The position numbers and the translations under genes were made by a program. A DNA stretch of 44,726 nt from Acidisphaera sp. S103 (GTDB lineage Bacteria > Pseudomonadota > Alphaproteobacteria > Acetobacterales > Acetobacteraceae). Below, one piece after another: positions 31,412 to 39,907 of this stretch. A model generated the notes under the pieces. That model was given only the letters and a program-made list of their open reading frames with translations, did no database searches and was not told the origin of the DNA. Location of the stretch: positions 113,554-158,279 of the forward strand of contig NZ_LMUJ01000031.1 of NCBI RefSeq assembly GCF_009765975.1, written 5' to 3'. Positions within the stretch are counted from its first letter, which is position 1; each line of letters starts with the position of its first letter.

Positions 31412-32404
31412 ATGGAAACACGCATATACGGCCGCTCCGGCCTGCGACTCTCGATCCTCGGTTTCGGCTGCGGCGCCGTCGGCGGCCTGATGGTACGCGG
31501 CTCAGCCGTCGATCAGGACAAGGCCATCGGCCTCGCGCTGGACGCCGGCATCAACTATTTCGACACCGCCGTGCAGTACGGCAACGGCGTGTCAGAAACG
31601 AATCTCGGCCGCGTCATGGCCGGCGGCCGCCGAACGAACGTTGCCGTCGGCACCAAGGTCCGCATCCCGAATTTCGGCGCCATCGCCAAAACCGTCACCG
31701 ACTCCATCGACGGCAGCTTGCAACGCCTGAAAATGGACCACGTCGATATCTTCCACCTGCACAACCCCATCACCGTGGGCGGCGGTGGCGAAAGCATCAG
31801 CGCCGCACAAGTGCTTGGTGAAGTCGTTCCGGCCTTCGAAGCGTTGCGCAAAGCGGGGAAAACCCGCTTCCTCGGCATCACCGCGGTCGGAGACACCGAT
31901 GCGCTGCACCAGGTGATCGATGCCCAGGTGATCGACAGCGCCCAGGTCAGCTACAACATGCTGAACGCCTCCGCCGCCACCGCCCTGCCGCCCAACTATC
32001 CGGCGCAGGATTACGGCCGCCTGTTCGATCACACCCAGAAGGCCGGCGTCGGCGTGGTCGGTATCCGCGTCCTGGCCGGAGGCGCCCTGACCGGCACCGC
32101 CGAACGCCATCCGATCGCCAGCCCGCCGCCGGCACCCATCGGCTCCGCCCACACGCATGAGATGGATCTGGAACGGGGCCGCCGGCTGATGCCGCTGGTG
32201 ACCGAGGGCTTCGCCGGCAGCCTGGCCGAGGCGGCCACGCGGTTTGCCATCACGCACAAGGCGATGGGCTCGATCCTGGTCGGGATGGCAACGGTGCAGG
32301 AATTCGAGGCCAGCCTCGCCGCCGTGCTGAAAGGGCCGTTGCCGCAGGCCGCGCTTGATCGCCTCGGCGCGCTGACCGCCGGTTTCTCTGGTGAGGCGCG
32401 ATAG
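31412..32404 (+). CDS. Aldo/keto reductase
   Basis: This 330-residue (alpha/beta)8 NADPH-dependent reductase has its catalytic tetrad in place: Asp51 and Tyr56 in FDTAVQYGNG, Lys82 in GTKVR and His117 in FHLHNP. The N-terminal GRSGLRLSILGFGCGAVGG is typical of the group that includes YghZ- and YajO-type enzymes. The substrate is presumably an aldehyde or ketone. The ATG follows repeat C by 14 bases, with AAAGGA nearby as ribosome-binding site. A strong hairpin stands 13 bases after the stop. Confidence 0.9.
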   Translation: METRIYGRSGLRLSILGFGCGAVGGLMVRGSAVDQDKAIGLALDAGINYFDTAVQYGNGVSETNLGRVMAGGRRTNVAVGTKVRIPNFGAIAKTVTDSIDGSLQRLKMDHVDIFHLHNPITVGGGGESISAAQVLGEVVPAFEALRKAGKTRFLGITAVGDTDALHQVIDAQVIDSAQVSYNMLNASAATALPPNYPAQDYGRLFDHTQKAGVGVVGIRVLAGGALTGTAERHPIASPPPAPIGSAHTHEMDLERGRRLMPLVTEGFAGSLAEAATRFAITHKAMGSILVGMATVQEFEASLAAVLKGPLPQAALDRLGALTAGFSGEAR

Positions 32405-32417
32405 CAGAAGCCTTCTG

Positions 32418-32460
32418 TCCATGTGCCACCCAGCGCAGAGGGTGGGACATGGATATTTTA
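32418..32460 (+). terminator. Intrinsic terminator after the aldo/keto reductase
   Basis: A 14-base arm at 32418-32431 pairs with 32440-32453 with one mismatch around the eight-base loop AGCGCAGA. TATTTTA follows directly. This is the clearest intrinsic terminator in the window and separates the metabolic run from the chemosensory operon. Confidence 0.65.
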
Positions 32461-32484
32461 CAGCGGAATGAAACCAGGTACCCG

Positions 32485-32520
32485 GGCCATCAGTGCGAGC
32501 GTGCATCGCGACTGATGGCC
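32485..32520. other. Second long hairpin upstream of the chemosensory operon
   Basis: GGCCATCAGT at 32485-32494 pairs with ACTGATGGCC at 32511-32520, extended inward by GCGA/TCGC with one bulged G. No T-run follows. It sits between the terminator and the AT-rich stretch at 32636-32665, where TAAAAT (32649-32654) could be a -10 box of the chemosensory operon without a convincing -35 partner. The whole gap 32405-32758 holds no gene. Confidence 0.5.
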
Positions 32521-32758
32521 CCTTCGGACGCCCCATTCCTGGCAGGGGTGGCCTTTCATGGCGCAACGACGAACCCTGCCTGGAAGCGGCCTCCCCGGCC
32601 AAGATGAAATCGCAAGTCCTTCCTATCTGTCGTTCAGAATTTGTTAACTAAAATGCCCTATTCTGTATGCGGTTGACCCGAACCGCACCGGAAGGTTCGC
32701 GCCAACCCTCGATGTTTTGCCGTCCGGCTGGCGCCGCCACCATTTTATCGGGATTTTC

Positions 32759-33250
32759 ATGCGTTTTTCAGCGGCCCTCGGCGACGGTGCCCATGGCGGA
32801 CAGGACAATTGGTTGCTGTGCCGCGCCGGATCGTTCCTGTGTGCCCTGCGGCTGGCGGACGTGGTCGAAATCATGCGGCTGCTGCCCAGCGAACCGATCG
32901 CGGACGCGCCAACATTCGTCCGCGGCCTGTCGATCATTCGCGGCATGCCGACGCCGGTCGTCGATATCGCGCTTTTGCTCAGCGGACGCACGGCGTCGCT
33001 CCGGCGGCTGATCACAGTCAAATCCGGCACCCGCATCGTTGCCCTGGCAGTCGACAGCGTACTGGGCGTCAGGTCGATCGAGACCGAAGGGACAGCCGAA
33101 TCCTTGCCGCCACTGCTGCGGGAAGCCGCCGGCGACATGGTCTCGGCGATCGGGCGCCTCGACGCCGATCTGCTGCTGTTCCTCAATACCGCCTGCATCG
33201 TTCCGGAGGCACTGTTCGAGCGTCTCGACGGCGCCGAGGCCGTCGCATGA
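32759..33250 (+). CDS. cheW: CheW-like coupling protein (WspB/D-like), first copy
   Basis: This 163-residue protein is a CheW domain that links receptors to the CheA kinase. The order of segments fits: WLLCRAGSFLCALRLADVVEIMR, the RGLSIIRGMPTPVVDIALLL loop with the conserved Arg-Gly and Pro-Val-Asp pieces, and ALAVDSVLGVRSIE. The ATG at 32759 is the best placed start, with GGGA five bases upstream. An in-frame start 42 bases earlier is possible. It is the first gene of the seven-gene operon and overlaps cheR by four bases (ATGA). Confidence 0.82.
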   Translation: MRFSAALGDGAHGGQDNWLLCRAGSFLCALRLADVVEIMRLLPSEPIADAPTFVRGLSIIRGMPTPVVDIALLLSGRTASLRRLITVKSGTRIVALAVDSVLGVRSIETEGTAESLPPLLREAAGDMVSAIGRLDADLLLFLNTACIVPEALFERLDGAEAVA

Positions 33251-34752
33251 ACGGCTTGATCGACCACGATGAACTGGAACGGTTTCGAACCACGATTGCG
33301 GTCCGGATCGGCCTGCGGTTCGACGACGGCAAACTTGGTTTCCTCGGCAACGTGTTGCGGCGCCGGCTGAGCGATCTTGGGCAAACGAGCGACGCTTACC
33401 TCGATGCTCTTGAGCAAAGGCCGTCGGCCGCCGAAATCAGCACCCTCGCCGGCGAACTCACGGTCTGTGAAACTTATTTCTTTCGCAACGGCGAGCAATT
33501 CCGGGCCTTGGCGGAGGTCGCCTTGCCGGAGCGCATGCGTGCCCGCAGGACGCCAGGCGAGTTGCGCCTGCTTTCGGCCGGCTGTGCGTCGGGCGAAGAG
33601 GCGTATTCGCTGGCGATCGTTGCGCGGGAGACGATTACCGATCCCGCCTGGGATATCCGGGTACGGGCGATCGACATCAATCCGATTGCGTTGGCGAAAG
33701 CCGCCGCCGCGCGCTACTCCCCCTGGGCGCTCCGGGATACGCCGCTCAGCCAGCAGCAAAAATGGTTTCGTCCGGACGGGCGGGACATGCGACTGGACGA
33801 AACGGTGCGTCGCTCGGTGCGGATCGAGGCCGGAAACCTGGTCAGGGATGACCCCGGTTTGTGGCAGCCCGCGAGCTACGACGTGATCTTCTGCCGTAAT
33901 GTACTGATGTACTTCGCACCGGAGCAGATGCGTCTCGCGATCGCTCGGATCGCGCGTTCGCTGGCACCCGGCGGCTTCCTTTTTCTTGGGCACGCGGAGA
34001 CGCTGCATGGCGTCTCGGACGCATTCTACCTGCACCACACGCACAGTACCTTCTATTACCAGCTTCGGGAAGGCGGCCGGTCCGTGAGCCCGCCCGCCAT
34101 GTCCGGATTCGAGATCGCAGCGGAACCGCCGCGGGCGCCGATCGCCGCGTTGGGTGAAACCTGGTTCGAAACCATCCGATCGGCCACCGAACGCGTCGCG
34201 GCGCTGGTTCCGCCCGAACCGGTGGAAACCATCCCGAGACCCGGGGTTGCCTGGGACCCGGCCCCGGTGCTCGATCTTCTGCGCAGGGAGCGTTTTGCAG
34301 ATGCGCTCGACACCCTGCGCGGCCGGCCGCCGGCGTCGGTCGATGATCGCGACACGTTGTTGCTCGAAGCGGCCTTGCTGGCGCACAGCGGCCAACTGCC
34401 GGCGGCAGAGGTCGCCTGCCGGCGGCTGATCGCAATCGACGCGGCGAATGCCGGCGCCCATTATGTGTTGGCGCTTTGCCGCGAGCACGCCGGCGACCTG
34501 GACGGTGCCGGAGAGTCCGATCGAACCGCCGTCTGGCTTGACCCCGCCTTTGCCATGCCCCGTTTGCATCTGGGCCTTCTCGCTCGGCGCGCCGGCGATC
34601 CGAAGGCGGCGCTACGCGAACTGAAACACGCCCTGATCCTGCTGAAACGTGAGGAGACATCGCGGATTCTGCTGTTCGGTGGCGGTTTCAACCGTGAAGC
34701 GCTGGTGGCGCTGTGCAACTCGGCGCGACAGGAATGCGAGGGCCGGCCATGA
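33247..34752 (+). CDS. cheR: CheR methyltransferase with C-terminal TPR region (WspC-like)
   Basis: This 501-residue protein methylates receptor glutamates using S-adenosylmethionine. It has the CheR N-terminal helical domain (residues 1-70), the TYFFR motif (76-80), the SAM-binding [14 protein letters not shown] (111-124), and the [10 protein letters not shown] motif near 218. After about residue 330 come TPR-like helices: [40 protein letters not shown] and [20 protein letters not shown]. That TPR tail is the mark of the WspC class rather than of flagellar CheR. The ATG at 33247 overlaps the cheW stop, and its own end overlaps the next cheW. Confidence 0.92.
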   Translation: MNGLIDHDELERFRTTIAVRIGLRFDDGKLGFLGNVLRRRLSDLGQTSDAYLDALEQRPSAAEISTLAGELTVCETYFFRNGEQFRALAEVALPERMRARRTPGELRLLSAGCASGEEAYSLAIVARETITDPAWDIRVRAIDINPIALAKAAAARYSPWALRDTPLSQQQKWFRPDGRDMRLDETVRRSVRIEAGNLVRDDPGLWQPASYDVIFCRNVLMYFAPEQMRLAIARIARSLAPGGFLFLGHAETLHGVSDAFYLHHTHSTFYYQLREGGRSVSPPAMSGFEIAAEPPRAPIAALGETWFETIRSATERVAALVPPEPVETIPRPGVAWDPAPVLDLLRRERFADALDTLRGRPPASVDDRDTLLLEAALLAHSGQLPAAEVACRRLIAIDAANAGAHYVLALCREHAGDLDGAGESDRTAVWLDPAFAMPRLHLGLLARRAGDPKAALRELKHALILLKREETSRILLFGGGFNREALVALCNSARQECEGRP

Positions 34753-35303
34753 GCGAGATTGCTGTGACGGATGGCTTGCCGCGCGCAGCGGCACGGGCGG
34801 CGGTGTTGCGTGCCGCGTTCGACCGTTCCTTCGCCGAACCATCCCGCCTCGATATGAACCTCATGGAGGATCTGCTGATGGTTCGGGCCGGAGACGACGT
34901 CTTCGCCATTCGCTTGTCCGACATCGCGGGGCTTTACGCCGACAAGAAGATAACGCGGGTGCCGGGCGGCGATCCGGCGTTGCTTGGTATCGCCGGTTTC
35001 CGCGGCACGATCCAGCCGGTCTATGGCCTGACCACCCTGCTTGGCCGCCCGGCCGAGGCTGCGCCGCGCTGGCTGGTGATCGCGGCGGCGGCGCCGATCG
35101 CGCTCGCGTTCGATGGTTTCGACGGTCATCTGCGTGTGGCGTCGGAGACGATCCGGCCGACCGACGCGAGCGCGAAAGAGCTGCCCTTCGCCCGGGATTT
35201 CGTCCCCGTTCAACAGTTTGTCCGACCCATCCTGCACCTGCCGTCGATCCTCGACGCGATCAGAACGCAGCGGCAAACGGTCGCGCCAGGAGAGAATCAA
35301 TGA
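34749..35303 (+). CDS. cheW: CheW-like coupling protein (WspD-like), second copy
   Basis: This is a second CheW domain, 184 residues long, with an N-terminal extension of about 40 residues ([20 protein letters not shown]) as in WspD. The core is [40 protein letters not shown] and the [16 protein letters not shown] strand. Two different CheW proteins flanking cheR is the Wsp arrangement, where one may couple a subset of receptors. The ATG at 34749 overlaps the cheR stop, and the MCP start overlaps its own stop. Confidence 0.85.
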   Translation: MSEIAVTDGLPRAAARAAVLRAAFDRSFAEPSRLDMNLMEDLLMVRAGDDVFAIRLSDIAGLYADKKITRVPGGDPALLGIAGFRGTIQPVYGLTTLLGRPAEAAPRWLVIAAAAPIALAFDGFDGHLRVASETIRPTDASAKELPFARDFVPVQQFVRPILHLPSILDAIRTQRQTVAPGENQ

Positions 35304-36778
35304 AGATGTTTGCGAATTGGACGGTCGGGAGAAGGCTGATCGCCGGTTTTGGCCTGGCTGGACTCACACTGCTGCTGGTTGTCTTCGTCTCCTATCGAAA
35401 CATCGTCAGCCTGATCGAGAATGACGCCCTGGTGGAACACAGCCACCAGGTTCGGGTCGAACTCGCCGATCTGTTGTCGGAGTTGAAGGATGCCGAGACC
35501 GGACAACGCGGCTATCTGCTCACCGGCATCGACAGCTATCTCGCGCCTTATGAAGCCGCGTTGCCGGCGATCAAGGTCACGTTCGCCAAGGTGGTCGAAT
35601 CCACTGCCGACAATCCGCTGCAGAAACCACGCATGGCGAGACTGTCGCAACTGATCGACGCCAAACTGGCGGAACTGAAGAAGACGATCGAGTTGCGGCG
35701 CACCCAGGATATGGGGTCCGCCCTCAAGGTCGTGCTGGACAATACGGGCAAGATCGTCATGGACCAGATCCGAGAGCTGATCGGTCAGGCGGATCAGGAA
35801 GCCGTGGATCTGCTGAAGCGGCGGGCCGAGGAGGCGCGCGCCAGTGCCGACATGACCACGACGATCATCATCTGGGGTGGGCTGCTGGGTGCCATCGTGG
35901 TGGCTATAATCGGCTGGTTCATCTCCCGCTCGCTGTCCCAGCAGATCGGTTCGGCTGTCCTGCAGATCCAAAGCTCTTCGGCGGAACTGCAGATTGCCGC
36001 CAGTCAGCAGGCATCCGGCGCGAAGGAACAATCGTCGGCGATGACGGAGATCAGCACGACGATCAGCGAATTGCTGGCGACCACGCGGCAGATCGCCGAA
36101 AGCGCCCGCCGGGTGGCCCGGAATGCCGAACAAACGGCGGTTTCCGCCAGCTCGGGCCATGGGACGGTCGATTTGACGCATGAATCGATCGCGGGCATCC
36201 GGCGGCAGGTCGATCAGATTGTCGCCCACATGCTGGAACTGGGGAAGAAATCCCAGGAAATCGGCGCCGTCGTCGAAATCGTGTCGGAACTGGCCGAACA
36301 GACCAATATCCTGGCCATCAACGCGACGATCGAAGCGGCCGGCGCAGGGGACAGCGGCAAGCGGTTCGCGGTGGTCGCGGATGAGATCCGTAAACTCGCC
36401 GATCGGGTCGCCGGTTCGGCCAAGGAAATCCGCACGCTGATCGAAGACGTCCGCAGCGCGGTGAATACCACGGTCATGGCCACCGAAACCGGATCGAAAG
36501 CGGTCGATGCCGGGTCTCGCCAGTTTGGCGACGTGGCGTCGGCGTTCAAGCAGATCGCCGGGCTCGTTTCGACCACGACCGAGGCGTCACGCGAGATCGA
36601 GCTTTCGACCACGCAGCAATCGACCGCCGTCGAGCAGGTCAACATCGCGATTTCCAGCGTCGCCCAGGCCTCGGCGGAGATGGAGACGAGTGCGGGCCAG
36701 ACATCGAAAACAGCCACCCAACTGGCCGAATTGCCCCGCGATCTGCTGCGCATCATTCAGCCGCATATGGCGGCCTAA
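35300..36778 (+). CDS. Methyl-accepting chemoreceptor with CHASE3-like sensor (WspA-like)
   Basis: This 492-residue inner-membrane receptor has TM1 near residues 15-31 and TM2 near 188-208, with a periplasmic domain of about 155 residues. The segment [20 protein letters not shown] (65-84) is a CHASE3 mark. The signalling tip, [20 protein letters not shown] (326-345), then [17 protein letters not shown], is standard and would bind CheA and CheW. No HAMP domain can be made out: after TM2 the chain runs straight into the coiled coil. The C-terminus lacks the NWETF-type tether for flagellar CheR, so the TPR of the local CheR may replace it. It starts inside the preceding stop. Confidence 0.9.
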   Translation: MKMFANWTVGRRLIAGFGLAGLTLLLVVFVSYRNIVSLIENDALVEHSHQVRVELADLLSELKDAETGQRGYLLTGIDSYLAPYEAALPAIKVTFAKVVESTADNPLQKPRMARLSQLIDAKLAELKKTIELRRTQDMGSALKVVLDNTGKIVMDQIRELIGQADQEAVDLLKRRAEEARASADMTTTIIIWGGLLGAIVVAIIGWFISRSLSQQIGSAVLQIQSSSAELQIAASQQASGAKEQSSAMTEISTTISELLATTRQIAESARRVARNAEQTAVSASSGHGTVDLTHESIAGIRRQVDQIVAHMLELGKKSQEIGAVVEIVSELAEQTNILAINATIEAAGAGDSGKRFAVVADEIRKLADRVAGSAKEIRTLIEDVRSAVNTTVMATETGSKAVDAGSRQFGDVASAFKQIAGLVSTTTEASREIELSTTQQSTAVEQVNIAISSVAQASAEMETSAGQTSKTATQLAELPRDLLRIIQPHMAA

Positions 36779-36781
36779 AGC

Positions 36782-38818
36782 GTGGCCGCCGATCCCTACC
36801 GCTATTTCCGGCTGGAAGCGCGCGAACTTTTGGACCAGTGCGCGCAGACCGTGCTCGAGCTGGAGAAAGGCGGCCCGGCGGCAACGCTGGTACAGCAGTT
36901 GCTGCGCCTGGTGCATACGCTCAAAGGAGCGGCGCGAGTTGTCAGACAGGCTGGTATCGCCGATGGGGCCCACGCGATCGAGGACGCACTGGCGCCGCTT
37001 CGTGACGCGACGGCCGGTGTCACGCGTGACGCGCTTGGTCCGATCCTCGATCATTTGGACAGCATCGACCACCAACTGCGCATGCTCTCACCGGTCGAAC
37101 CGGTGGCATCCGCCGCGGCCAATTCGCTTCCGGACGAACCCTGGCGGGCCGTCCGGGCCGACGTGGTCGAGATGGACATGGTTCTCGACGGGGTGGCGGA
37201 GACCCATGGGTTGTTGACCCGGCTGCGCGATGCCGAGCGCGGGCTGGAACAGGCCCAGCGGCTGGCGGAGGTGCTGAAGGCCCAGTTGGCGGTCCAGCGG
37301 CATCACGGGGGTGCGTCGGAACGGCTGCTCGCGATCGCCGACGAATTGCAACGCAAGGTCGGAACGGTCGAACGTGGGCTGGGCTCGACCGTCGACCAGA
37401 TGGATCGGGAGTTGCAGCAACTGCGTGACGCGGCCGAACGGCTGCGCCTGGTGCCGGCGGGAAGCCTGTTCACCGTGCTGGAGCGGACCGCGCTCGACGC
37501 GGCCCGGACCTTGGGCAAGCAGGTGAAATTCCGCGCCGAAGGCGACGAGATGCGGCTCGATTCGCACATGCTTGGCGCGATACAGAGCGCACTGATCCAA
37601 CTGATCCGCAACGCCGTGGCGCATGGAATCGAGGCCGCCGACGTGCGGCGGCGTGCCGGCAAGCCGGAGATCGGCGATGTCGGCATCAGCATCTCGCGCC
37701 GGGGCCGGCGGGTGGTGTTCGAATGCCGCGACGACGGGGGTGGCCTCGATCTCGAGTCCATCCGGCGCGTCGCGTCACGGCGTGGCGTATCGGGCCCCGA
37801 TGTCCGGCACGCCGATGCCTCCGCCCTTGTTCAGTTGCTGCTTCGGGGCGGCATCACGACGTCGGAGACGGTGACCGAGGTGTCCGGGCGCGGAATCGGG
37901 CTCGACGTCGTGCGTGCCGCGATCGAACGGCTTGGCGGCGAGGTGGTGGTGCGCACCGAACGCGGCTGGGGAACGGTCTTTGAACTGGTGGTGCCGTCGT
38001 CGCTCGCGGCGCTTGAAGTGTTGATCGTGGAGGCGGGCGGCAGCGGCGCGATCGCGATCCCGCTCGATGCGGTCCGTGGCACGGTTCGGATCGGCGCCGG
38101 GGATATCTTGCCGTCGGCACCCGGCACCGCGGTGCTGTACGGGCAGCAGGCGGTTACCTTCATGGCGCTGTCAACCATTCTGGGGGGCGCACATCAGTCG
38201 GTTCGGGACCGTTCGAGCATGGTCCTTCTGGCTGGAGCCGACGGCCTGGCCGCGATCGGCGTCGATCGGCTGCTGGGAACGGCCAACCTGGTCGTTCGGC
38301 CGTTGCCGGACAACCTGCATGTGAGCGCGGTCGTCGCCGGCGTGGCGTTCGATGCCGAGGGGAATCCCCAATTGATCCTCGATCCGGACGGTATCGTCTC
38401 CGCGGTTCGGCACAGCGCACCGGGTTCGTCCGACATCGTGCCGGCGACGGCACGGACACGGATCCTGGTGATCGACGATTCGCTGACGACCCGGATGCTG
38501 GAGCAAAGCATTCTCGAATCGGCAGGCTATGAGGTCGATGTCGCGCTGTCGGCGGAGGAAGGGCTGAAAGCCGCGCATCGCACGCGTTATGCGCTGTTCC
38601 TGGTCGACGTCGAGATGCCGGGGATGGACGGCTTCACCTTCGTCGAACAGGTGCGTGCGGACCCGGCGCTGCACGAAATTCCCGCGATCCTGGTGACGTC
38701 CCGTGCGGCACCGGAGGACCTGCAACGTGGCCGTGCCGTTGGCAGTCAGGGATATATGATCAAGAGCGAGTTCGACCAGTCCAGGCTTCTCGCGTTGATC
38801 AAGCCGCTGGTGAGATAG
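36782..38818 (+). CDS. cheA: Hybrid CheA histidine kinase with receiver domain (WspE-like)
   Basis: This 678-residue kinase contains an HPt domain with phospho-histidine His45 in LVHTLKGAARVV, a linker, the ATPase with N-box LIRNAVAHGIE, G1 box CRDDGGGLD and G2 box GRGIGLDVV, then a CheW-like regulatory domain (about 400-530), and a C-terminal receiver with Asp609 in LFLVDVEMPGMDGF. The fused receiver is the WspE type. The protein lacks a clear CheY-binding P2 domain. It starts with GTG four bases after the MCP stop, with no clear ribosome-binding site, so coupling is likely. The receiver may act as phosphate sink or as the relay to the RRR kinase. Confidence 0.92.
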   Translation: MAADPYRYFRLEARELLDQCAQTVLELEKGGPAATLVQQLLRLVHTLKGAARVVRQAGIADGAHAIEDALAPLRDATAGVTRDALGPILDHLDSIDHQLRMLSPVEPVASAAANSLPDEPWRAVRADVVEMDMVLDGVAETHGLLTRLRDAERGLEQAQRLAEVLKAQLAVQRHHGGASERLLAIADELQRKVGTVERGLGSTVDQMDRELQQLRDAAERLRLVPAGSLFTVLERTALDAARTLGKQVKFRAEGDEMRLDSHMLGAIQSALIQLIRNAVAHGIEAADVRRRAGKPEIGDVGISISRRGRRVVFECRDDGGGLDLESIRRVASRRGVSGPDVRHADASALVQLLLRGGITTSETVTEVSGRGIGLDVVRAAIERLGGEVVVRTERGWGTVFELVVPSSLAALEVLIVEAGGSGAIAIPLDAVRGTVRIGAGDILPSAPGTAVLYGQQAVTFMALSTILGGAHQSVRDRSSMVLLAGADGLAAIGVDRLLGTANLVVRPLPDNLHVSAVVAGVAFDAEGNPQLILDPDGIVSAVRHSAPGSSDIVPATARTRILVIDDSLTTRMLEQSILESAGYEVDVALSAEEGLKAAHRTRYALFLVDVEMPGMDGFTFVEQVRADPALHEIPAILVTSRAAPEDLQRGRAVGSQGYMIKSEFDQSRLLALIKPLVR

Positions 38819-38821
38819 GCG

Positions 38822-39907
38822 ATGCCGAAGATCCGCGTTCTTGTCGTCGAAGATTCCATGACGGTGCGTATGCGCCTGATGGAAATCCTGTCCGGCGATC
38901 CCGAAATCGAGCTGGTTGGGGCGGCACCGGATGGCAAGCGCGCCATCGAATTGTGCTTGTTGCATCGGCCCGATCTGATCACCATGGATATGATGCTGCC
39001 GGTGATGACCGGTCTTGCCGCGACCGAATACATCATGGCGCATTGTCCCACGCCCATTCTGATTGTTTCGGCATCGATCAATCGTGGCGAGTTGTTCCGG
39101 ACTTATGACGCACTGGCCGCCGGGGCGGTCGACGTGCTGGAAAAGCCGACAGGGACCGAGGCCGACGGCATCTGGGAACGTCGCTTCATCGTGACGGTGA
39201 AGCTGGTCTCGCGAATCCGTATCATTCCGCGTCTGTATGCACGTCCGGTGGACCCGCCCTTGACGACGATCGTGGCACGCGCGCCGTTGTTGCCGCTGCC
39301 GCGCGGGTGCCGGATGGACCGGCGGTTCGATTTGGTCGCGATCGGCGCATCGACCGGCGGCCCGAGTGCGATCGTCGAGATATTGCAGGCGTTACCAGCC
39401 GATTTTCGGCTGCCGATCGTGTTCGTTCTGCATATCAATGAACCGTTCGGGTCCGCCTTCGCCGATTGGCTCGACGCGCAGATCGGCCGGCCGGTGGCCC
39501 ATGCAAGGCAGGGGGACCCGGTGGCGTCGGCCGCCGGGCGGGTCGTCATGGCCCCGCCTGGCCGACACCTCACGGTGCGCGACGGCCGGTTTCACCTCAC
39601 CGCCGATCCCGAACGCCATTCGTGCCGGCCTTCGGTGGATGTGCTGTTTGAGTCTGTATCCCAATGTTATGGCCCATCGGTTGTCGCGTGCCTTCTGACG
39701 GGCATGGGGCGGGACGGTGCATCCGGCCTGCTGAAACTGCGCGAGGCCGGCGCCCTGACCATCGCGCAGGATGAGGCGACATCGACCATCTATGGCATGC
39801 CGCGCGAGGCGGCCCTGCTTGGTGCCGCTGTCGAGGTACTCCCACTGCAGGAGATCGCCGGCCGGCTTATGTCGCTCCAGCCGTCCGGATCGGAGATGCC
39901 GCGATGA
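38822..39907 (+). CDS. cheB: Chemotaxis methylesterase CheB (WspF-like)
   Basis: This 361-residue response regulator removes methyl groups from receptor glutamates. The receiver domain has Asp56 in DLITMDMMLPVMTG, and the esterase domain shows its triad: Ser177 in IGASTGGPSA, the histidine in VLHINEPF and the aspartate in LTGMGRDGASG. The second part also has the SAGRVVMAPPGRHL-type segment ending at the Asp-Gly loop. The usual LQH-M/I-PP motif reads VLHINEPF. It begins four bases after the cheA stop and overlaps the next gene by four bases (ATGA), so it belongs to the same operon. Confidence 0.92.
   Translation: MPKIRVLVVEDSMTVRMRLMEILSGDPEIELVGAAPDGKRAIELCLLHRPDLITMDMMLPVMTGLAATEYIMAHCPTPILIVSASINRGELFRTYDALAAGAVDVLEKPTGTEADGIWERRFIVTVKLVSRIRIIPRLYARPVDPPLTTIVARAPLLPLPRGCRMDRRFDLVAIGASTGGPSAIVEILQALPADFRLPIVFVLHINEPFGSAFADWLDAQIGRPVAHARQGDPVASAAGRVVMAPPGRHLTVRDGRFHLTADPERHSCRPSVDVLFESVSQCYGPSVVACLLTGMGRDGASGLLKLREAGALTIAQDEATSTIYGMPREAALLGAAVEVLPLQEIAGRLMSLQPSGSEMPR

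Noticed and set aside
36779-36781. Possible frameshift or gene fusion between MCP and cheA
   Set aside because: The MCP frame ends in a clean TAA, and the HPt domain of CheA begins right after GTG; both proteins are complete.
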